From: Bibersteinia trehalosi
GTDB taxonomy: Bacteria > Pseudomonadota > Gammaproteobacteria > Enterobacterales > Pasteurellaceae
Direction: 5' to 3'
Length of the DNA: 64,000 bases
Assembly: GCF_004346205.1 (NCBI RefSeq)
Contig: NZ_SMAM01000001.1
Span: 248,001 to 312,000 of the forward strand
Shown: piece after piece, positions 1-10,546 of the stretch
How the letters are laid out: each line of letters begins with the position of its first letter
How positions within the stretch are numbered: position 1 is the first letter of the stretch
Notes under the pieces: generated by a model
What the model was told of the DNA's origin: nothing
The model's database searches: none
Seen by the model: only the letters and a program-made list of their open reading frames with translations
Position numbers and translations under genes: made by a program

Positions 1-2207
1 CAGATTTTTCTGCTGATATAAATGCGCCAAATTTAAAAGGCTTAGTTCCGCATTTGGCTGCGGGGGTCAAAGGGAAAGTGAAAATGCAAGGCAAATTGGT
101 TGAACCAATTTTAGAGCTTGATTTAACGGCGAATGATGTTGCCTACGACACGCTAAAATTACATCACCTTAGTGCAAAAGGCAAAGTGCACACTGAAAAG
201 CAGATTAACGTTGATCTTAATTTAGTGTTAAACCAATTTAGTCGTGGTGAAATTAAAATTGATCATGCCAATTTAACTTTGCAAGGCACAGAAACAAATC
301 ATAATCTAAAATTTACCTCGAAGGGTGAACCCGTTGCTGGGAATTTACAGTTAGCAGGTAAATTTGACCGTAGTCAGCAAATCTGGCAGGGAGCGTTAAG
401 TAACGTTTCAATTCAATCGCCGGTAGGGATATTCCAAAATGATAAAGCTGTACAAATTAACTATAACAATAAGCAAATTTTGGCGAATATTTCTGCGCAC
501 TGCTGGCATAATCCAAAACTTCACCTTTGTTTCCCTCAAACATTCCAAGCGGGAGAAGAAGGTAAAGTGCCTTTTGAAATTCGCCAATTTGATCTGGTAA
601 GCGTACAAGAATTTTTGGATAACAATACACAATTGATTGGCATGGTAAACGCAAAAGGTGATGCAGCATGGTTTAAAAATAAAGCACCTCAAGTGAATCT
701 TGAACTTAGTTCAAATAGCCTGAAATTAAGCCAAAAATTGGATTCTGGGGCGTTCCCATTAGCTTTTGCACCAGTAAAAGTTACTGCAAAAATGGCGGAG
801 AATAATTTAAATGTGAATACGGATATTCGCATTGAAAATAATGGACGTATCACAAGTGATATGCAAATGAAAGATATTGCAAATAAACGTGCCTTATCTG
901 GCAGTATTCACATTGATCGTGTTCAGTTAAGTTTATTAAAGCCATTATTAAGTAATGGGGAGAGTGTTCATGGTGATATTAATGCACGTTTAACAGTTGG
1001 AGGAACAGCGCTTTCACCATTGTTATATGGCAATCTCAATTTGACGGGTTTAAAAGCACAATCGAATGCTATGCCGTTTGATGTTACCGGTGGGGGGCTA
1101 ACACTGAATTTTAATGGGGCAAGCTCAACACTGAAAGGAAATGTACAAACGCCACAAAGCAATTTGGTGTTAGATGGTGATGCGAACTGGCAAAAAGTAG
1201 AAGCTTGGTATACGCGTATTCGAGCAAATGCAAACAAATTCCGTGTGGATCTGCCAGGTATCGCTAAAGTGGATATTAGTCCAAATATTGAGGTGAAAGC
1301 TTCACCTAAAGAATTAGTATTGGGCGGAAAAATTGACATCCCTTGGGCACGCATTGAAGTCCAAGAGTTGCCGGAAAGCGCCGTAAGTGTGAGTAGTGAT
1401 GAAGTGATTATGGATGGCTCAGCCAAACATAAAAGAAGCTTCAAATTACCTATGTCTAGTAAAAATGCACCACAAAACGGACAAGGTATGGCAATTAAAG
1501 GCGATGTTGCCATTAATATTGGCAACGATGTTCGCTTAGAGGCCTATGGCTTAAAAACACATCTAAATGGTACCGTAAAAGTTCGCCAAGGTAATCGAGG
1601 TTTAGGACTATATGGGCAAGTGAATTTGAAAAATGGGACATTTGCCTCTTTCGGGCAAGATCTTGTTATCCGTAAAGGGCTAATTTCTTTTGCAGGCTTA
1701 CCTTCTCAGCCAAGTGTTGAAATTGAAGCGATTCGTAATCCAGAGGCGATAGAAGATCAGCATGTCACCGCTGGTGTAAAAGTAACGGGGATTGCAGATA
1801 ATTTAGACGTAAAACTGTTTTCTAGCCCGTCAATGTCGCAAGATGAAATTCTTTCTTATATCCTGACAGGAAGAGGCTTAGAAAGTAGTGGTGATGCGGG
1901 TTCAGGTAATTCTATTGCTGCCGCATTAATTGGATTGAGTCTATCGAAAGGGAGTAAAACGGTCGGAAGTGTTGGCAGTGCCTTTGGGATTAACGATTTA
2001 AGTGTTACGACAGCGGGAATAGGTGATAATACTAAAGTGGTAGTCAGTGGCAGCTTAACGCCGAAATTCAGAGTAAAATATGGTGTTGGTATTTTTGCAC
2101 CGCTAACGGAATTAACTTTACGCTATCGTCTTGCACCAAGTTTATATTTACAGTGGGTATCAAGTTTGAATCAGGCCGTGGATTTACTCTATCGCTTTGA
2201 ATTTTAA
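1..2207 (+). CDS. tamB: TamB, translocation and assembly module subunit (C-terminal part, 5' end outside window)
   Basis: The frame is open to the left edge of the window, so this is the C-terminal ~735 residues of a longer protein. TamB is a long inner-membrane-anchored periplasmic beta-solenoid that works with the outer-membrane protein TamA and takes part in outer-membrane biogenesis and lipid transport. The visible part is rich in alternating hydrophobic/polar strands and ends in the conserved DUF490 C-terminal domain, including LTGRGLESSG, a glycine/serine-rich stretch, then VSGSLTPKFRVKYGVGIF and a terminal aromatic YRFEF. The internal TTG at 54 is not a real start. cydD begins 58 bases downstream; an uptake sequence lies between them. 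Confidence 0.93.
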   Translation, partial: DFSADINAPNLKGLVPHLAAGVKGKVKMQGKLVEPILELDLTANDVAYDTLKLHHLSAKGKVHTEKQINVDLNLVLNQFSRGEIKIDHANLTLQGTETNHNLKFTSKGEPVAGNLQLAGKFDRSQQIWQGALSNVSIQSPVGIFQNDKAVQINYNNKQILANISAHCWHNPKLHLCFPQTFQAGEEGKVPFEIRQFDLVSVQEFLDNNTQLIGMVNAKGDAAWFKNKAPQVNLELSSNSLKLSQKLDSGAFPLAFAPVKVTAKMAENNLNVNTDIRIENNGRITSDMQMKDIANKRALSGSIHIDRVQLSLLKPLLSNGESVHGDINARLTVGGTALSPLLYGNLNLTGLKAQSNAMPFDVTGGGLTLNFNGASSTLKGNVQTPQSNLVLDGDANWQKVEAWYTRIRANANKFRVDLPGIAKVDISPNIEVKASPKELVLGGKIDIPWARIEVQELPESAVSVSSDEVIMDGSAKHKRSFKLPMSSKNAPQNGQGMAIKGDVAINIGNDVRLEAYGLKTHLNGTVKVRQGNRGLGLYGQVNLKNGTFASFGQDLVIRKGLISFAGLPSQPSVEIEAIRNPEAIEDQHVTAGVKVTGIADNLDVKLFSSPSMSQDEILSYILTGRGLESSGDAGSGNSIAAALIGLSLSKGSKTVGSVGSAFGINDLSVTTAGIGDNTKVVVSGSLTPKFRVKYGVGIFAPLTELTLRYRLAPSLYLQWVSSLNQAVDLLYRFEF

Positions 2208-2226
2208 CCCTTGGTATTAATAGGCA

Positions 2227-2235
2227 ACAAGCGGT
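2227..2235 (+). repeat. Apl-type DNA uptake sequence (ACAAGCGGT)
   Basis: Exact 9-base core between tamB and cydD, followed by a T-rich run and TTTTGCAAAATT, the extended form typical of the Apl uptake sequence. Further exact copies in either orientation occur at 5191, 17061, 18550, 21051, 24586/24625 (inverted pair), 30222, 31229, 31802, 36544, 38144, 41142, 57468 and 63159; one-base variants (GCAAGCGGT) are also common. This frequency is the main evidence for placing the organism in the Apl branch of Pasteurellaceae. Confidence 0.9.
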
Positions 2236-2265
2236 CTTTTTTCTTTAAAATTTTGCAAAATTAAT

Positions 2266-4005
2266 ATGGATAAACAACGACAAAAACAACTACAAAAATG
2301 GCTACGCCAACAACAAAAAATTGTCAGAAAATGGCTCTATCTTAATGTATTACTCGGTGCAATAAGCTCGCTGCTAATGGTTGGGCAGATGTGGTTATTA
2401 GCCTCAATGCTCCACAAAATGATAATCCAGCATCAAATGCCTAGCATGCTATGGGCTGAGCTTGGTTTATTGCTGGTGTGTTTCTTCGGCAGATCAGTAT
2501 TAGTTTGGTTACGTGAGCGAGCAGGATTTCAAGCAGGGCAGACTCTCCGTTTACATTTACGCCGCGAAATCATGGCGAAATTATCGCAAATTGGACCGAT
2601 GGCTATTGGACAGCGCCCCGCTGGAAGCTGGGCAACAATTATGCTGGAGCAGGTAGAAAACATCCATAATTTTTATGCGCGTTATCTGCCGCAACAATTT
2701 TTATCCTTGCTTGTGCCAATGATTATTCTCTGTGCTGTTTTTCCATTAAACTGGGCAGCAGGGCTTATTCTGTTTTTAACCTTGCCGTTATTACCTATTT
2801 TTATGGCGCTAGCGGGGATAAAAGCAGCTGAAGCGAACCAGAAGAATATTGGTATTCTTTCACGTCTGAGTGGGCAATTTCTAGACAGTTTAAAAGGATT
2901 AGAAACCATTCGTTTATTTGGTCAATCACAAAGTCAAACAGCTCTCATTTATCAACGTACCGAAGAATTTCGCCTCAGCACGATGGATGTTTTAAAAATG
3001 GCATTTCTATCCTCGGCGGTACTTGAGTTTTTTGCAGCGATTTCTATTGCAGTAATGGCAGTCTATTTTGGTTTTATTTATTTAGGCGATCTTAATTTTG
3101 GTTATTACGATACGGCTGTTACCCTCTTCATCGGTTTTTTCTGTTTAATGTTAGCACCAGAATTTTATCAACCACTGAGAGAATTAGGCGTTTACTATCA
3201 TGATAAAGCGGCCGCAATTGGGGCTGCAGATAGCATTGAGCAGTTTTTAAGTGAAAATGTGATTACTCAAACGGCTGGGCAAAAAGATTTGCCGAAACAA
3301 CCGCTTGTGATTGAAGCAAAAGACTGTGTTATCCTGTCTCCACAGGGTAAAGCGCTTACACAGCCACTGAATTTTCGCATAAATGCACAGCAAAAGATCG
3401 CTTTAGTTGGGCAAAGTGGCGCGGGTAAAAGTTCGCTAATGAATATGTTACTGGGTTTCCTTGCCTATCAAGGTAGTGTGAAAGTGAATGGTGTAGAACT
3501 AAAAGAACTAGATATAACACAATGGCGTGCTGTGCTTGCTTGGGTCGGACAAAATCCTCAATTGATGAATGCATCGTTGCGAGAAAATATTTTACTGGGT
3601 AATCCAAACGCAAGTGAGGCAGAAATAGCGAACGCGTTAGCGCAATCAAGGGCTGATGAGTTTGTTTCTCGGATTGGGTTAGATAGCCGGGTACAAGATG
3701 CAAATGCGGGACTTTCTGGCGGGCAGGCGCAACGGATTGCAATTGCACGAGCGTTACTTCGACCATATCAGCTACTTTTACTTGATGAACCAACAGCAAG
3801 TTTAGATATGCAATCAGAACAGCAAGTTTTGCAAGCATTACACAATTTAAGCCAAATGCATACCACCTTAATGATTACGCATCGCGTTGAAGATTTAAAA
3901 CAATCTGATGAAATTTGGGTGATGAAGCAGGGACAGATTGTCCAGCAAGGCACATTTGATAAATTGGAACAACAAGGTTTTTTTGCTGAATTATTAGGAC
4001 ATTAA
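2266..4005 (+). CDS. cydD: CydD, thiol reductant ABC exporter subunit
   Basis: Half of the heterodimeric CydDC ABC exporter that moves cysteine/glutathione (or haem-linked thiols) to the periplasm and is needed to assemble cytochrome bd oxidase. The 579 residues are the expected family length. N-terminal ~310 residues carry hydrophobic membrane segments; the C-terminal ATPase has Walker A GQSGAGKSS (about residue 380), signature LSGGQAQR, Walker B LLLLDEPTASLD and a switch histidine in MITHR. The stop codon TAA abuts the cydC ATG directly, so the two are translated as a pair. The hydrophilic Lys/Gln-rich first 20 residues are also typical of CydD. Confidence 0.96.
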   Translation: MDKQRQKQLQKWLRQQQKIVRKWLYLNVLLGAISSLLMVGQMWLLASMLHKMIIQHQMPSMLWAELGLLLVCFFGRSVLVWLRERAGFQAGQTLRLHLRREIMAKLSQIGPMAIGQRPAGSWATIMLEQVENIHNFYARYLPQQFLSLLVPMIILCAVFPLNWAAGLILFLTLPLLPIFMALAGIKAAEANQKNIGILSRLSGQFLDSLKGLETIRLFGQSQSQTALIYQRTEEFRLSTMDVLKMAFLSSAVLEFFAAISIAVMAVYFGFIYLGDLNFGYYDTAVTLFIGFFCLMLAPEFYQPLRELGVYYHDKAAAIGAADSIEQFLSENVITQTAGQKDLPKQPLVIEAKDCVILSPQGKALTQPLNFRINAQQKIALVGQSGAGKSSLMNMLLGFLAYQGSVKVNGVELKELDITQWRAVLAWVGQNPQLMNASLRENILLGNPNASEAEIANALAQSRADEFVSRIGLDSRVQDANAGLSGGQAQRIAIARALLRPYQLLLLDEPTASLDMQSEQQVLQALHNLSQMHTTLMITHRVEDLKQSDEIWVMKQGQIVQQGTFDKLEQQGFFAELLGH

Positions 4006-5670
4006 ATGCGCACACTTTTTCCTTTTCTTGCCCTCTATCGCACGCATTTAGGGCGTTTATTGTTAGGCGTTATTCTTGCGATCACTAGCCTCAGCGCGAG
4101 CATTGGGTTGCTGAGTTTATCGGGATGGTTTTTAGCCGCAACTGCCTTGGTTGGCTCCAGTATTCTATTTAACTTTTTTTATCCTTCCTCTGGAGTGCGT
4201 GGTTTAGCAATTGGACGAACACTTTCTCGCTATTTTGAACGTTTAGTCACGCATGATGCAACTTTTCGTGTGCTGGCAAACCTACGGGTATCGGTTTTCC
4301 GTAAATTAATTCCGCTTAGCCCTGCAGGGCTCAACCGTTATCGCAATAGTGAATTGCTGAATCGCTTAGTGGCGGATGTTGATACGCTTGATACGCTTTA
4401 TTTAAATTTGCTCTCACCTTTTATTAGTGCGGTGATGGTGATTTTATTTATGGGTATTGGTCTATCTTTTATTTCTGTTACGTTAGTATGGGTCATTTGT
4501 GGTACACTCACAGCTTTACTGATTCTATTACCTGTTTTGTTTTACCGATTAGGACAGAATTTAGGGATAGAGGCTGTACAAGCGAGAGCTGATTATCGTT
4601 CACAATTTATTGAATGGATCCAATTAAATGCAGAATTTTTACTCTTTGGTATTCAAGAGCAGACTGCGCAGAAATTACAGCAGACAGAAAGCAAGTGGCT
4701 TGCTGCACAGAGCAAAGAGAGCCGTTTATCCGGATTTTCTAATGCATTGTTATTAGCGGTAAATGGGATACTGGTATGCGTGGTCATCTACCTTTCGGCA
4801 ACAACCATTTCTGCGCCAAATGCGGAAAATCCAGAAGCGTTAATTGCACTGGTTGTTTTCTGTGTGTTGGCATCGTTAGAAATTCTGTCACCAATAGGCA
4901 TTGCTTTCTTACATTTAGGTCAGGTGGTAAGCGCGGCGCAACGGATCAGTGAACTTACCGAACAGCAGCCATTGGTTGAGTTCCACGGATCGGCAATTTG
5001 GCAAAAAACTAGCAAAAATCAGCCGCTTATTTGCTTTGAGAACGTTGATTTTTGCTATCCACAGCGTGACCAGCAGGTGTTAAGGCAAGTCTCTTTTGAT
5101 GTCCGAACTGGTGAAAAAGTTGCTCTTCTAGGCAAAACAGGGAGTGGCAAATCCACAATTTTCCAACTGCTTACACGTAATTATGAGCCAACAAGCGGTC
5201 AAATTTGGCTAAATAATTGCAAAATTAGTGATTATCCTGAACAGACTTTACGTCAGCATATTGTTACCTTAAGCCAACGAGTACATATTTTTAGCAATAG
5301 TTTGCGAGAAAATCTGAAAATGGGTAATCCAGAGGCTACAGATGAACAGTTAATGAAGGTTATGCAGCAAGTTGGTTTAGATTATTTGTTGGAAGAACAT
5401 GGATTAGCATTATGGCTGGGCGAGGGCGGTCGTCATCTTTCAGGCGGAGAGCAACGTCGTTTAGGGTTAGCTAGGTTATTGTTAAGTGAGGCAGAAATTG
5501 TGTTGCTTGATGAGCCAACAGAAAGCCTAGATAGAGAAACGGAACAACAGATTTTGTCACTCATTTTTCAATACTGTCAGCAACGTACATTATTAATGAT
5601 TACACATCGATTAAATGGCTTACAGCAGTTTGATAGAATCTATCAATTGGATAATGGGCAGTTAGTTTGA
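4006..5670 (+). CDS. cydC: CydC, thiol reductant ABC exporter subunit
   Basis: Partner of CydD in the inner-membrane thiol exporter needed for cytochrome bd and periplasmic redox balance. 554 residues: six membrane segments in the first ~310, then an ATPase domain with Walker A GKTGSGKST, signature LSGGEQRR, Walker B IVLLDEPTESLD and MITHR. It starts on the base after the cydD stop, with no gap. An Apl uptake sequence lies inside the gene at 5191. The gene ends in a strong hairpin shared with the convergent formate dehydrogenase operon. Confidence 0.96.
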   Translation: MRTLFPFLALYRTHLGRLLLGVILAITSLSASIGLLSLSGWFLAATALVGSSILFNFFYPSSGVRGLAIGRTLSRYFERLVTHDATFRVLANLRVSVFRKLIPLSPAGLNRYRNSELLNRLVADVDTLDTLYLNLLSPFISAVMVILFMGIGLSFISVTLVWVICGTLTALLILLPVLFYRLGQNLGIEAVQARADYRSQFIEWIQLNAEFLLFGIQEQTAQKLQQTESKWLAAQSKESRLSGFSNALLLAVNGILVCVVIYLSATTISAPNAENPEALIALVVFCVLASLEILSPIGIAFLHLGQVVSAAQRISELTEQQPLVEFHGSAIWQKTSKNQPLICFENVDFCYPQRDQQVLRQVSFDVRTGEKVALLGKTGSGKSTIFQLLTRNYEPTSGQIWLNNCKISDYPEQTLRQHIVTLSQRVHIFSNSLRENLKMGNPEATDEQLMKVMQQVGLDYLLEEHGLALWLGEGGRHLSGGEQRRLGLARLLLSEAEIVLLDEPTESLDRETEQQILSLIFQYCQQRTLLMITHRLNGLQQFDRIYQLDNGQLV

Positions 5671-5687
5671 TAACAAGGGCATAAATA

Positions 5688-5717
5688 AAAATGCGGTCAA
5701 TTTCTTGACCGCATTTT
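5688..5717. terminator. Bidirectional terminator between cydC and fdnI
   Basis: Perfect 13-base stem AAAATGCGGTCAA / TTGACCGCATTTT around a TTTC loop, with A-run on one side and T-run on the other. It lies between the convergent stops of cydC and fdnI and can serve both strands. The arms contain an AAATGCGGT sequence close to the Haemophilus-type uptake core. Confidence 0.85.
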
Positions 5718-5721
5718 GCTA

Positions 5722-6402
5722 TTATTTTATTGAGTCTTGCTGAGCTTTTAATTCTTTTTCAAGCTCAGGCAGAACCTCTTCTCGATACCAACGTGGGTGA
5801 TGTTTCTTCGCCCAACGCACCGTTACCCAGCCTTCCACCATTCCTCGAATAGAGCCTTTCACCCAAAATGCCATATACATGTGCACCATAATACCGGTAA
5901 AGAGCATAAAGGCACTGAATGAGTGCAGGAAGATTGCAATGCGGATTACAGGAATTGAGAAATTATGTGAGAAGTATTGTCGCCACATAATGATACCTGT
6001 TGTAAGCAAGGTAAACATAGCAAGAATAAGCGTCCAGAATAACAATTTCTGCCCAAGATTATACTTGCCATTGTCTGAAACTGCGTGTTCATTGCCTTTT
6101 AGTACTTCCACAATGTTTTTAAGCCATACCCAGTCATTTTTTTCTGGGATATTATGGTGCCAATAGATACGTACCATATTTACAAAGGCAACAAACATAA
6201 TAATACCAGTGAATGGATGAATGAAACGGGCAATTTGTGGTGTGCCAAGGATCTCCGTGAGCCAAGCAAAATCAGGGAAGAAAAATGCTAAGCCGGATAA
6301 GCCCGTTACAAAGAAGCAGATCACTAATAGCCAGTGACTCAAACGAGCAGGCGTTTTATGGCGTATGATTTTGTGATCGTTACTGATCTGAACCTTACTC
6401 AT
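5722..6402 (-). CDS. fdnI: Formate dehydrogenase gamma subunit (cytochrome b556)
   Basis: Inner-membrane di-haem cytochrome b that anchors the formate dehydrogenase and passes electrons from the Fe-S beta subunit to menaquinone. 226 residues, close to the E. coli FdnI length (217). Start chosen at the ATG at 6402, preceded by GGAGGA; the longer open frame to 6480 lies inside fdnH. Four hydrophobic segments are visible, with candidate haem-ligand histidines in RLSHW, FIHPF and in FLHSF...MVHMY. It overlaps the end of fdnH by 8 bases, indicating coupled translation. No fdhE follows; the operon ends here at a terminator. Confidence 0.94.
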   Translation of the reverse strand: MSKVQISNDHKIIRHKTPARLSHWLLVICFFVTGLSGLAFFFPDFAWLTEILGTPQIARFIHPFTGIIMFVAFVNMVRIYWHHNIPEKNDWVWLKNIVEVLKGNEHAVSDNGKYNLGQKLLFWTLILAMFTLLTTGIIMWRQYFSHNFSIPVIRIAIFLHSFSAFMLFTGIMVHMYMAFWVKGSIRGMVEGWVTVRWAKKHHPRWYREEVLPELEKELKAQQDSIK

Positions 6403-7294
6403 GTTTTCCTCCTTGCTCGTGGTGCTCTTCCACGTCTTCTTCGTTATTTGGGCCAATAGCAATATAGTGTGCAGCCGCACTTAACGCTAAGCCTGCCATC
6501 GATACCGCAGCGACTGGTTTGAGTACATCTTTCCAGAGCGTAATCGTTGGGTCAATTTGCGGATCTTTTGGTAAGCCTGAATAAAGTTCTGGCTTGTCAG
6601 CGTGGTGTAATACATACATCACGTGCGTACCGCCAACCCCTTCTGGGTCGTAAAGTCCTGCATTCTCATAGCCACGAGATTTCAGATCTGCAATGCGTTT
6701 TTCCGCATAGTGTTTCATCTCTTCTTTGCTACCAAATTGGATTGCACCAGTTGGGCAAGTTTTCACGCAAGCAGGTTCTTGACCTACGGTTACACGATCT
6801 ACACAGAGAGTACATTTATACACACGGTTATCTTCTGGATTCATTCTTGGAATGTTAAACGGACAACCTGCGATACAGTATCCGCAGCCGATACATTTGT
6901 CCGATTGGAAATCCACAATGCCATTGGCATATTGAATGATCGCCCCCGGTGCTGGGCAAGATTTCAAACAGCCTGGTTCGGAGCAGTGCATACAACCGTC
7001 TTTACGGATAAGCCATTCTAACCGTTCGTTTTCTTCCACCTCATTAAATCGCATCACTGTCCATGCTTTAGCGTTGAGATCGGCGGGGTTATCGTAAACC
7101 CCAACACAGTTTTGCGGTTCTGCCCGAATATCATTCCATTCAGAACAACCAACCTGACAAGCTTTACAGCCGATACAAGCAGAAACATCAATCAGTTTTG
7201 CTACTTCAACTTGATGGTTTCTTGCTTGTGGAGCAGGCGTTAAAGCCGAAGTTGCAGAGGCTTTAATAATGTTTTGAGATTGAACTACACCCAT
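6395..7294 (-). CDS. fdnH: Formate dehydrogenase beta subunit, four [4Fe-4S] clusters
   Basis: Electron-transfer subunit between the selenomolybdenum catalytic subunit and the membrane cytochrome. 299 residues. Four ferredoxin cysteine motifs are visible in order: [37 protein letters not shown] and CTLC...CVKTCP. A single hydrophobic helix near the C-terminus (about residues 255-277) fits the known membrane anchor of FdnH/FdxH. The start lies 2 bases after the fdnG stop, and the end overlaps fdnI, so the three genes form a tight operon. Confidence 0.96.
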   Translation of the reverse strand: MGVVQSQNIIKASATSALTPAPQARNHQVEVAKLIDVSACIGCKACQVGCSEWNDIRAEPQNCVGVYDNPADLNAKAWTVMRFNEVEENERLEWLIRKDGCMHCSEPGCLKSCPAPGAIIQYANGIVDFQSDKCIGCGYCIAGCPFNIPRMNPEDNRVYKCTLCVDRVTVGQEPACVKTCPTGAIQFGSKEEMKHYAEKRIADLKSRGYENAGLYDPEGVGGTHVMYVLHHADKPELYSGLPKDPQIDPTITLWKDVLKPVAAVSMAGLALSAAAHYIAIGPNNEEDVEEHHEQGGKHE

Positions 7295-7296
7295 TT

Positions 7297-10200
7297 TTAG
7301 CCTCCGATTTTCTCAATGTTTACTAACATACATTTTGACTCAGGGGTTTGTGTATTTGCATCACCAGAACGGACAGTTAAGTTATTAGCAAAATAACCTT
7401 TTTTTGCTTTGGTGGTTGCAGCAAAGCCCCAGTGAATAGGAATCCCTACCGTATGAATCGGTTTACCGTCAGAAACAAGCGGACGGATACGTTTGGTAAC
7501 TAAGGCAACACATTTAATTTCGCCACGTTTAGACCAAACACGCACTCGGTCGCCATTGCTAATGCCTTTTTCCACCGCTAAGGCTTCGCTAATTTCAACA
7601 AATTGCTCAGGTTGAGCGACAACGTTAATCAGCGAGTTCTTTGTCCAGTAGTGGAAATGCTCGGTTAAGCGGTAAGTGGTCCCTACATATGGAAACTCAT
7701 CGCTTGTACCAAGATCTGCTTTATCAGACGGTAAAATGCGAGCCACAGGACTTTGTACCACATTTGGGTGTAATGGATTTGTGCCAATTGGTGTTTCCAT
7801 TGGTTCGTAGTGTTCAGGGAAAGGCCCGTCCACCATACGTTCACGCACAAATAAGCCACTTACCCCTTCAGGCTGCATAATAAACGGCATTGTCGGACTA
7901 TTTGGAGGGGCTGTACCAAAGTCGGCAACATCAATATAGTTCCAGTTTGTACCATTCCATTTCACGAGCTGACGTTTTGGATTCCATGGGTTGCCTGCTA
8001 AATCCGCAGAAGCACGGTTATAGAGGATACGGCGATTCACTGGCCATGCAAATGCCCAACCTAGTGTGTTACCTAAACCTGACGGGTCAGAGTTATCACG
8101 GTTTGCCATTTGGTTACCTCTTTGCGTCCATTGTCCGGTGTAGATCCAGCATGCACCAGAGGTTGTTCCATCATCACGCATAAAAGCAAAACTTGGTAGT
8201 AATTCACCTTTTTTCACGACAAGATTACCGTTAGCATCTTTGAGATCGACTAATGCATAACCATTGTTCTCTTTCGCTAGTTCCTCTGCTTTTGGATCAC
8301 GAGGGTTTGCATAGTTCCAGCTCATTGCTTCTAAACCTGCAAGTGGTGCTTTTCCGCCCTCTTTTGCATAAAGAGCTAACAATTCCGCACGAAGTTCTGA
8401 GAGAATCTCCACATCAGGTTTTGCCTCAAATGGAGCATCAGCAGCTTTCCAGTGCCATTGCAACCAACGCCCAGAGTTAGCGATTGAGCCATCTTCTTCT
8501 GCGAAGCAGGTGGTTGGCAAGCGGAATACCTCGGTTTGAATCTGTGCAGGATCTACATCGTTAAATTCCCCATGATTCATCCAAAATTCGGAGGTATCAG
8601 TAATGAGTGGATCAAAGATTACTAAGTATTTTAAATTACTCAGTGCCTTGATGATTTTGCCCGAATTTGGATAAGAAGCAACAGGATTCATGCCTTGGCA
8701 GAAATAGCCGTTTACCTTGCCTTCATACATTTTTTCAATGAAACGCATATGATCCATACCGCCTTTTTCTAATTTCGGCAGGTAGTGGAAACCAAATTCA
8801 TTTTCAGCTGTTGCTTTATCGCCAAAGAATGATTTCATCATACTGATGAAGAATTTTGGCGTATTACCCCAGTAGTTAGTTTGATCTTTACCCATTTTTT
8901 TAGGGGTAATACGATTTAAGAATGCTTCTAAGCTGGTATCGCTTTCGGTTGGCAATGGTAAATAAGCTGGTAAACGATTTGGGAATAGCCCTAAATCGGT
9001 AATACCTTGCACATTGGAGTGTCCACGCAATGCATTTACCCCACCGCCGGCAACACCGATATTTCCGCAAAGCAACTGAATCATTGCCATTGTACGAATG
9101 TTTTGTGAACCCACTGTGTGTTGAGTCCAGCCAAGAGCATACAAGAATGTGGCTGCTTTGTCAGGCGCGGCTGTTTTAGCGATTTCTTCACAGAAGATGT
9201 GGAAATCTTTTTGTGAGGTACCTGTAATGCGTTCTACCATTTCAGGAGTGTAGCGAGAAACGTGTTCTTTTAAGACATTGATTACACAGCGAGGGTGCTG
9301 CATTGTCATGTCTCGTAACGGTTCACCATTCTCATCAAATTGGTATGCCCAAGTAGATTTGTCTTTGTAAGTTCGAGTGGCTTCATCGTAGCCTGTGAAA
9401 AGGCCATCTTCAAATTTAAAACCATCATTGATTAAGAATGTTGCATTAGTATAGTGCTTAACGTATTCGTGCTGAATTTTATCGTTTTGTAACAAATAGT
9501 TAATCACACCAGAAAGGAAGGCAATATCCGTGCCTGAACGTAATGGCATATAAATATCAGCAACAGCAGCAGAGCGGTTAAAGCGTGGATCAACCACCAT
9601 TAACTTCGCACCGTTTTGTTTTTTTGCCTCAATCGCCCAGCGGAAACCGACAGGGTGAGCTTCGGCAGCGTTACCACCCATTACAATAACGAGGTCAGAG
9701 TTTTTAATATCAACCCAGTGATTGGTCATCGCACCGCGACCAAATGATGGAGCAAGACTTGCTACCGTTGGTCCGTGTCAGATACTCGCTTGGTTATCAG
9801 TGAAGGTAATACCGAGTGCACGTACAAATTTTTGTGTGAGCAAACCTGTTTCGTTACTACATGCAGAGCCAGCTAAGAAACCAGCAGTAAGCCAGTGATT
9901 GACAGGAGTGCCTTCGGCATTCTTCTCAATGAAGTTCGCATCACGGTCATCTTTCATATGGCGTGCGATACGCTCAATTGCCTCATGCCAAGAAATACGT
10001 TTCCACTCTGTTGAACCCGGTTCACGCACTTCTGGATATTTTACGCGGCGATCACTATTGACATAGTCTAATGCGCCTGCGCCTTTCGGGCACAATGCGC
10101 CACGACTGACTGGGTGGTCAGGGTCGCCTTCAATATGAATCAGCTTCCCTTTACTATTCATTGTGGCATCGCCACCTAAGCTGTACATCAGCATACCGCA

Positions 10201-10371
10201 GCCGACTGCACAGTATGTACAGGTTTGACGGGTCTCTTTTGCCCGTAGCAATTTGTATTCACGAGGCGCAGCTAAGGCTTGTGCTGGGGCAAACCCCAAC
10301 ATAGCCGCAGATGTGCCTGCCATACCACCTGCACAGATCTTAAAGAATTTTCTTCTATTGACCTGTAACAT
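7297..10371 (-). CDS. fdnG: Selenocysteine-containing formate dehydrogenase alpha subunit
   Basis: Catalytic subunit (Mo-bis-MGD, selenocysteine, one [4Fe-4S]) oxidising formate in the periplasm. An in-frame TGA at 9778-9780 splits the frame; continuous reading through it gives 1024 residues, near the 1015 of E. coli FdnG. The TGA is codon 198, flanked by DNQASI and [10 protein letters not shown], matching the family selenocysteine site (U196 in E. coli). A twin-arginine signal [12 protein letters not shown] starts the protein; CTYCAVGCG plus a downstream Cys bind the cluster. Start taken at the ATG at 10371 behind GGAG, not the GTG at 10377. Annotators that treat TGA as stop will break this gene in two. 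Confidence 0.96.
9738..9780 (-). promoter_or_regulatory. SECIS element with selenocysteine UGA of fdnG
   Basis: On the minus strand the UGA (9780-9778) is followed by a foldable segment: lower stem GACCAA / UUGGUC (9773-9768 with 9743-9738) and an apical AGCAA / UUGCU stem closing a GUC loop. Position directly after the UGA and a G-U-containing apical loop are what the bacterial selenocysteine elongation factor SelB needs. This supports readthrough rather than a sequencing error or pseudogene. Confidence 0.85.
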
Positions 10372-10546
10372 AATCACTCCAAAACCGCATTTGCGGTCAT
10401 GTCTTACTTACAATAAAATTAGCGAGTGCTAAACCGATGAGTTAGTCGAAGGGTGATGAACACTTACTACGACTTTATCAATGGCATAAATGATACATTT
10501 TTTTAACAAATTAAACTACTTTTTACCCCAATTTTTAGGAAATAAT

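Noticed and set aside
9730-9777. Frame break in the formate dehydrogenase alpha subunit as a pseudogene
   Set aside because: The TGA falls exactly at the family selenocysteine position with a hairpin after it, and both sides match the family in one frame.
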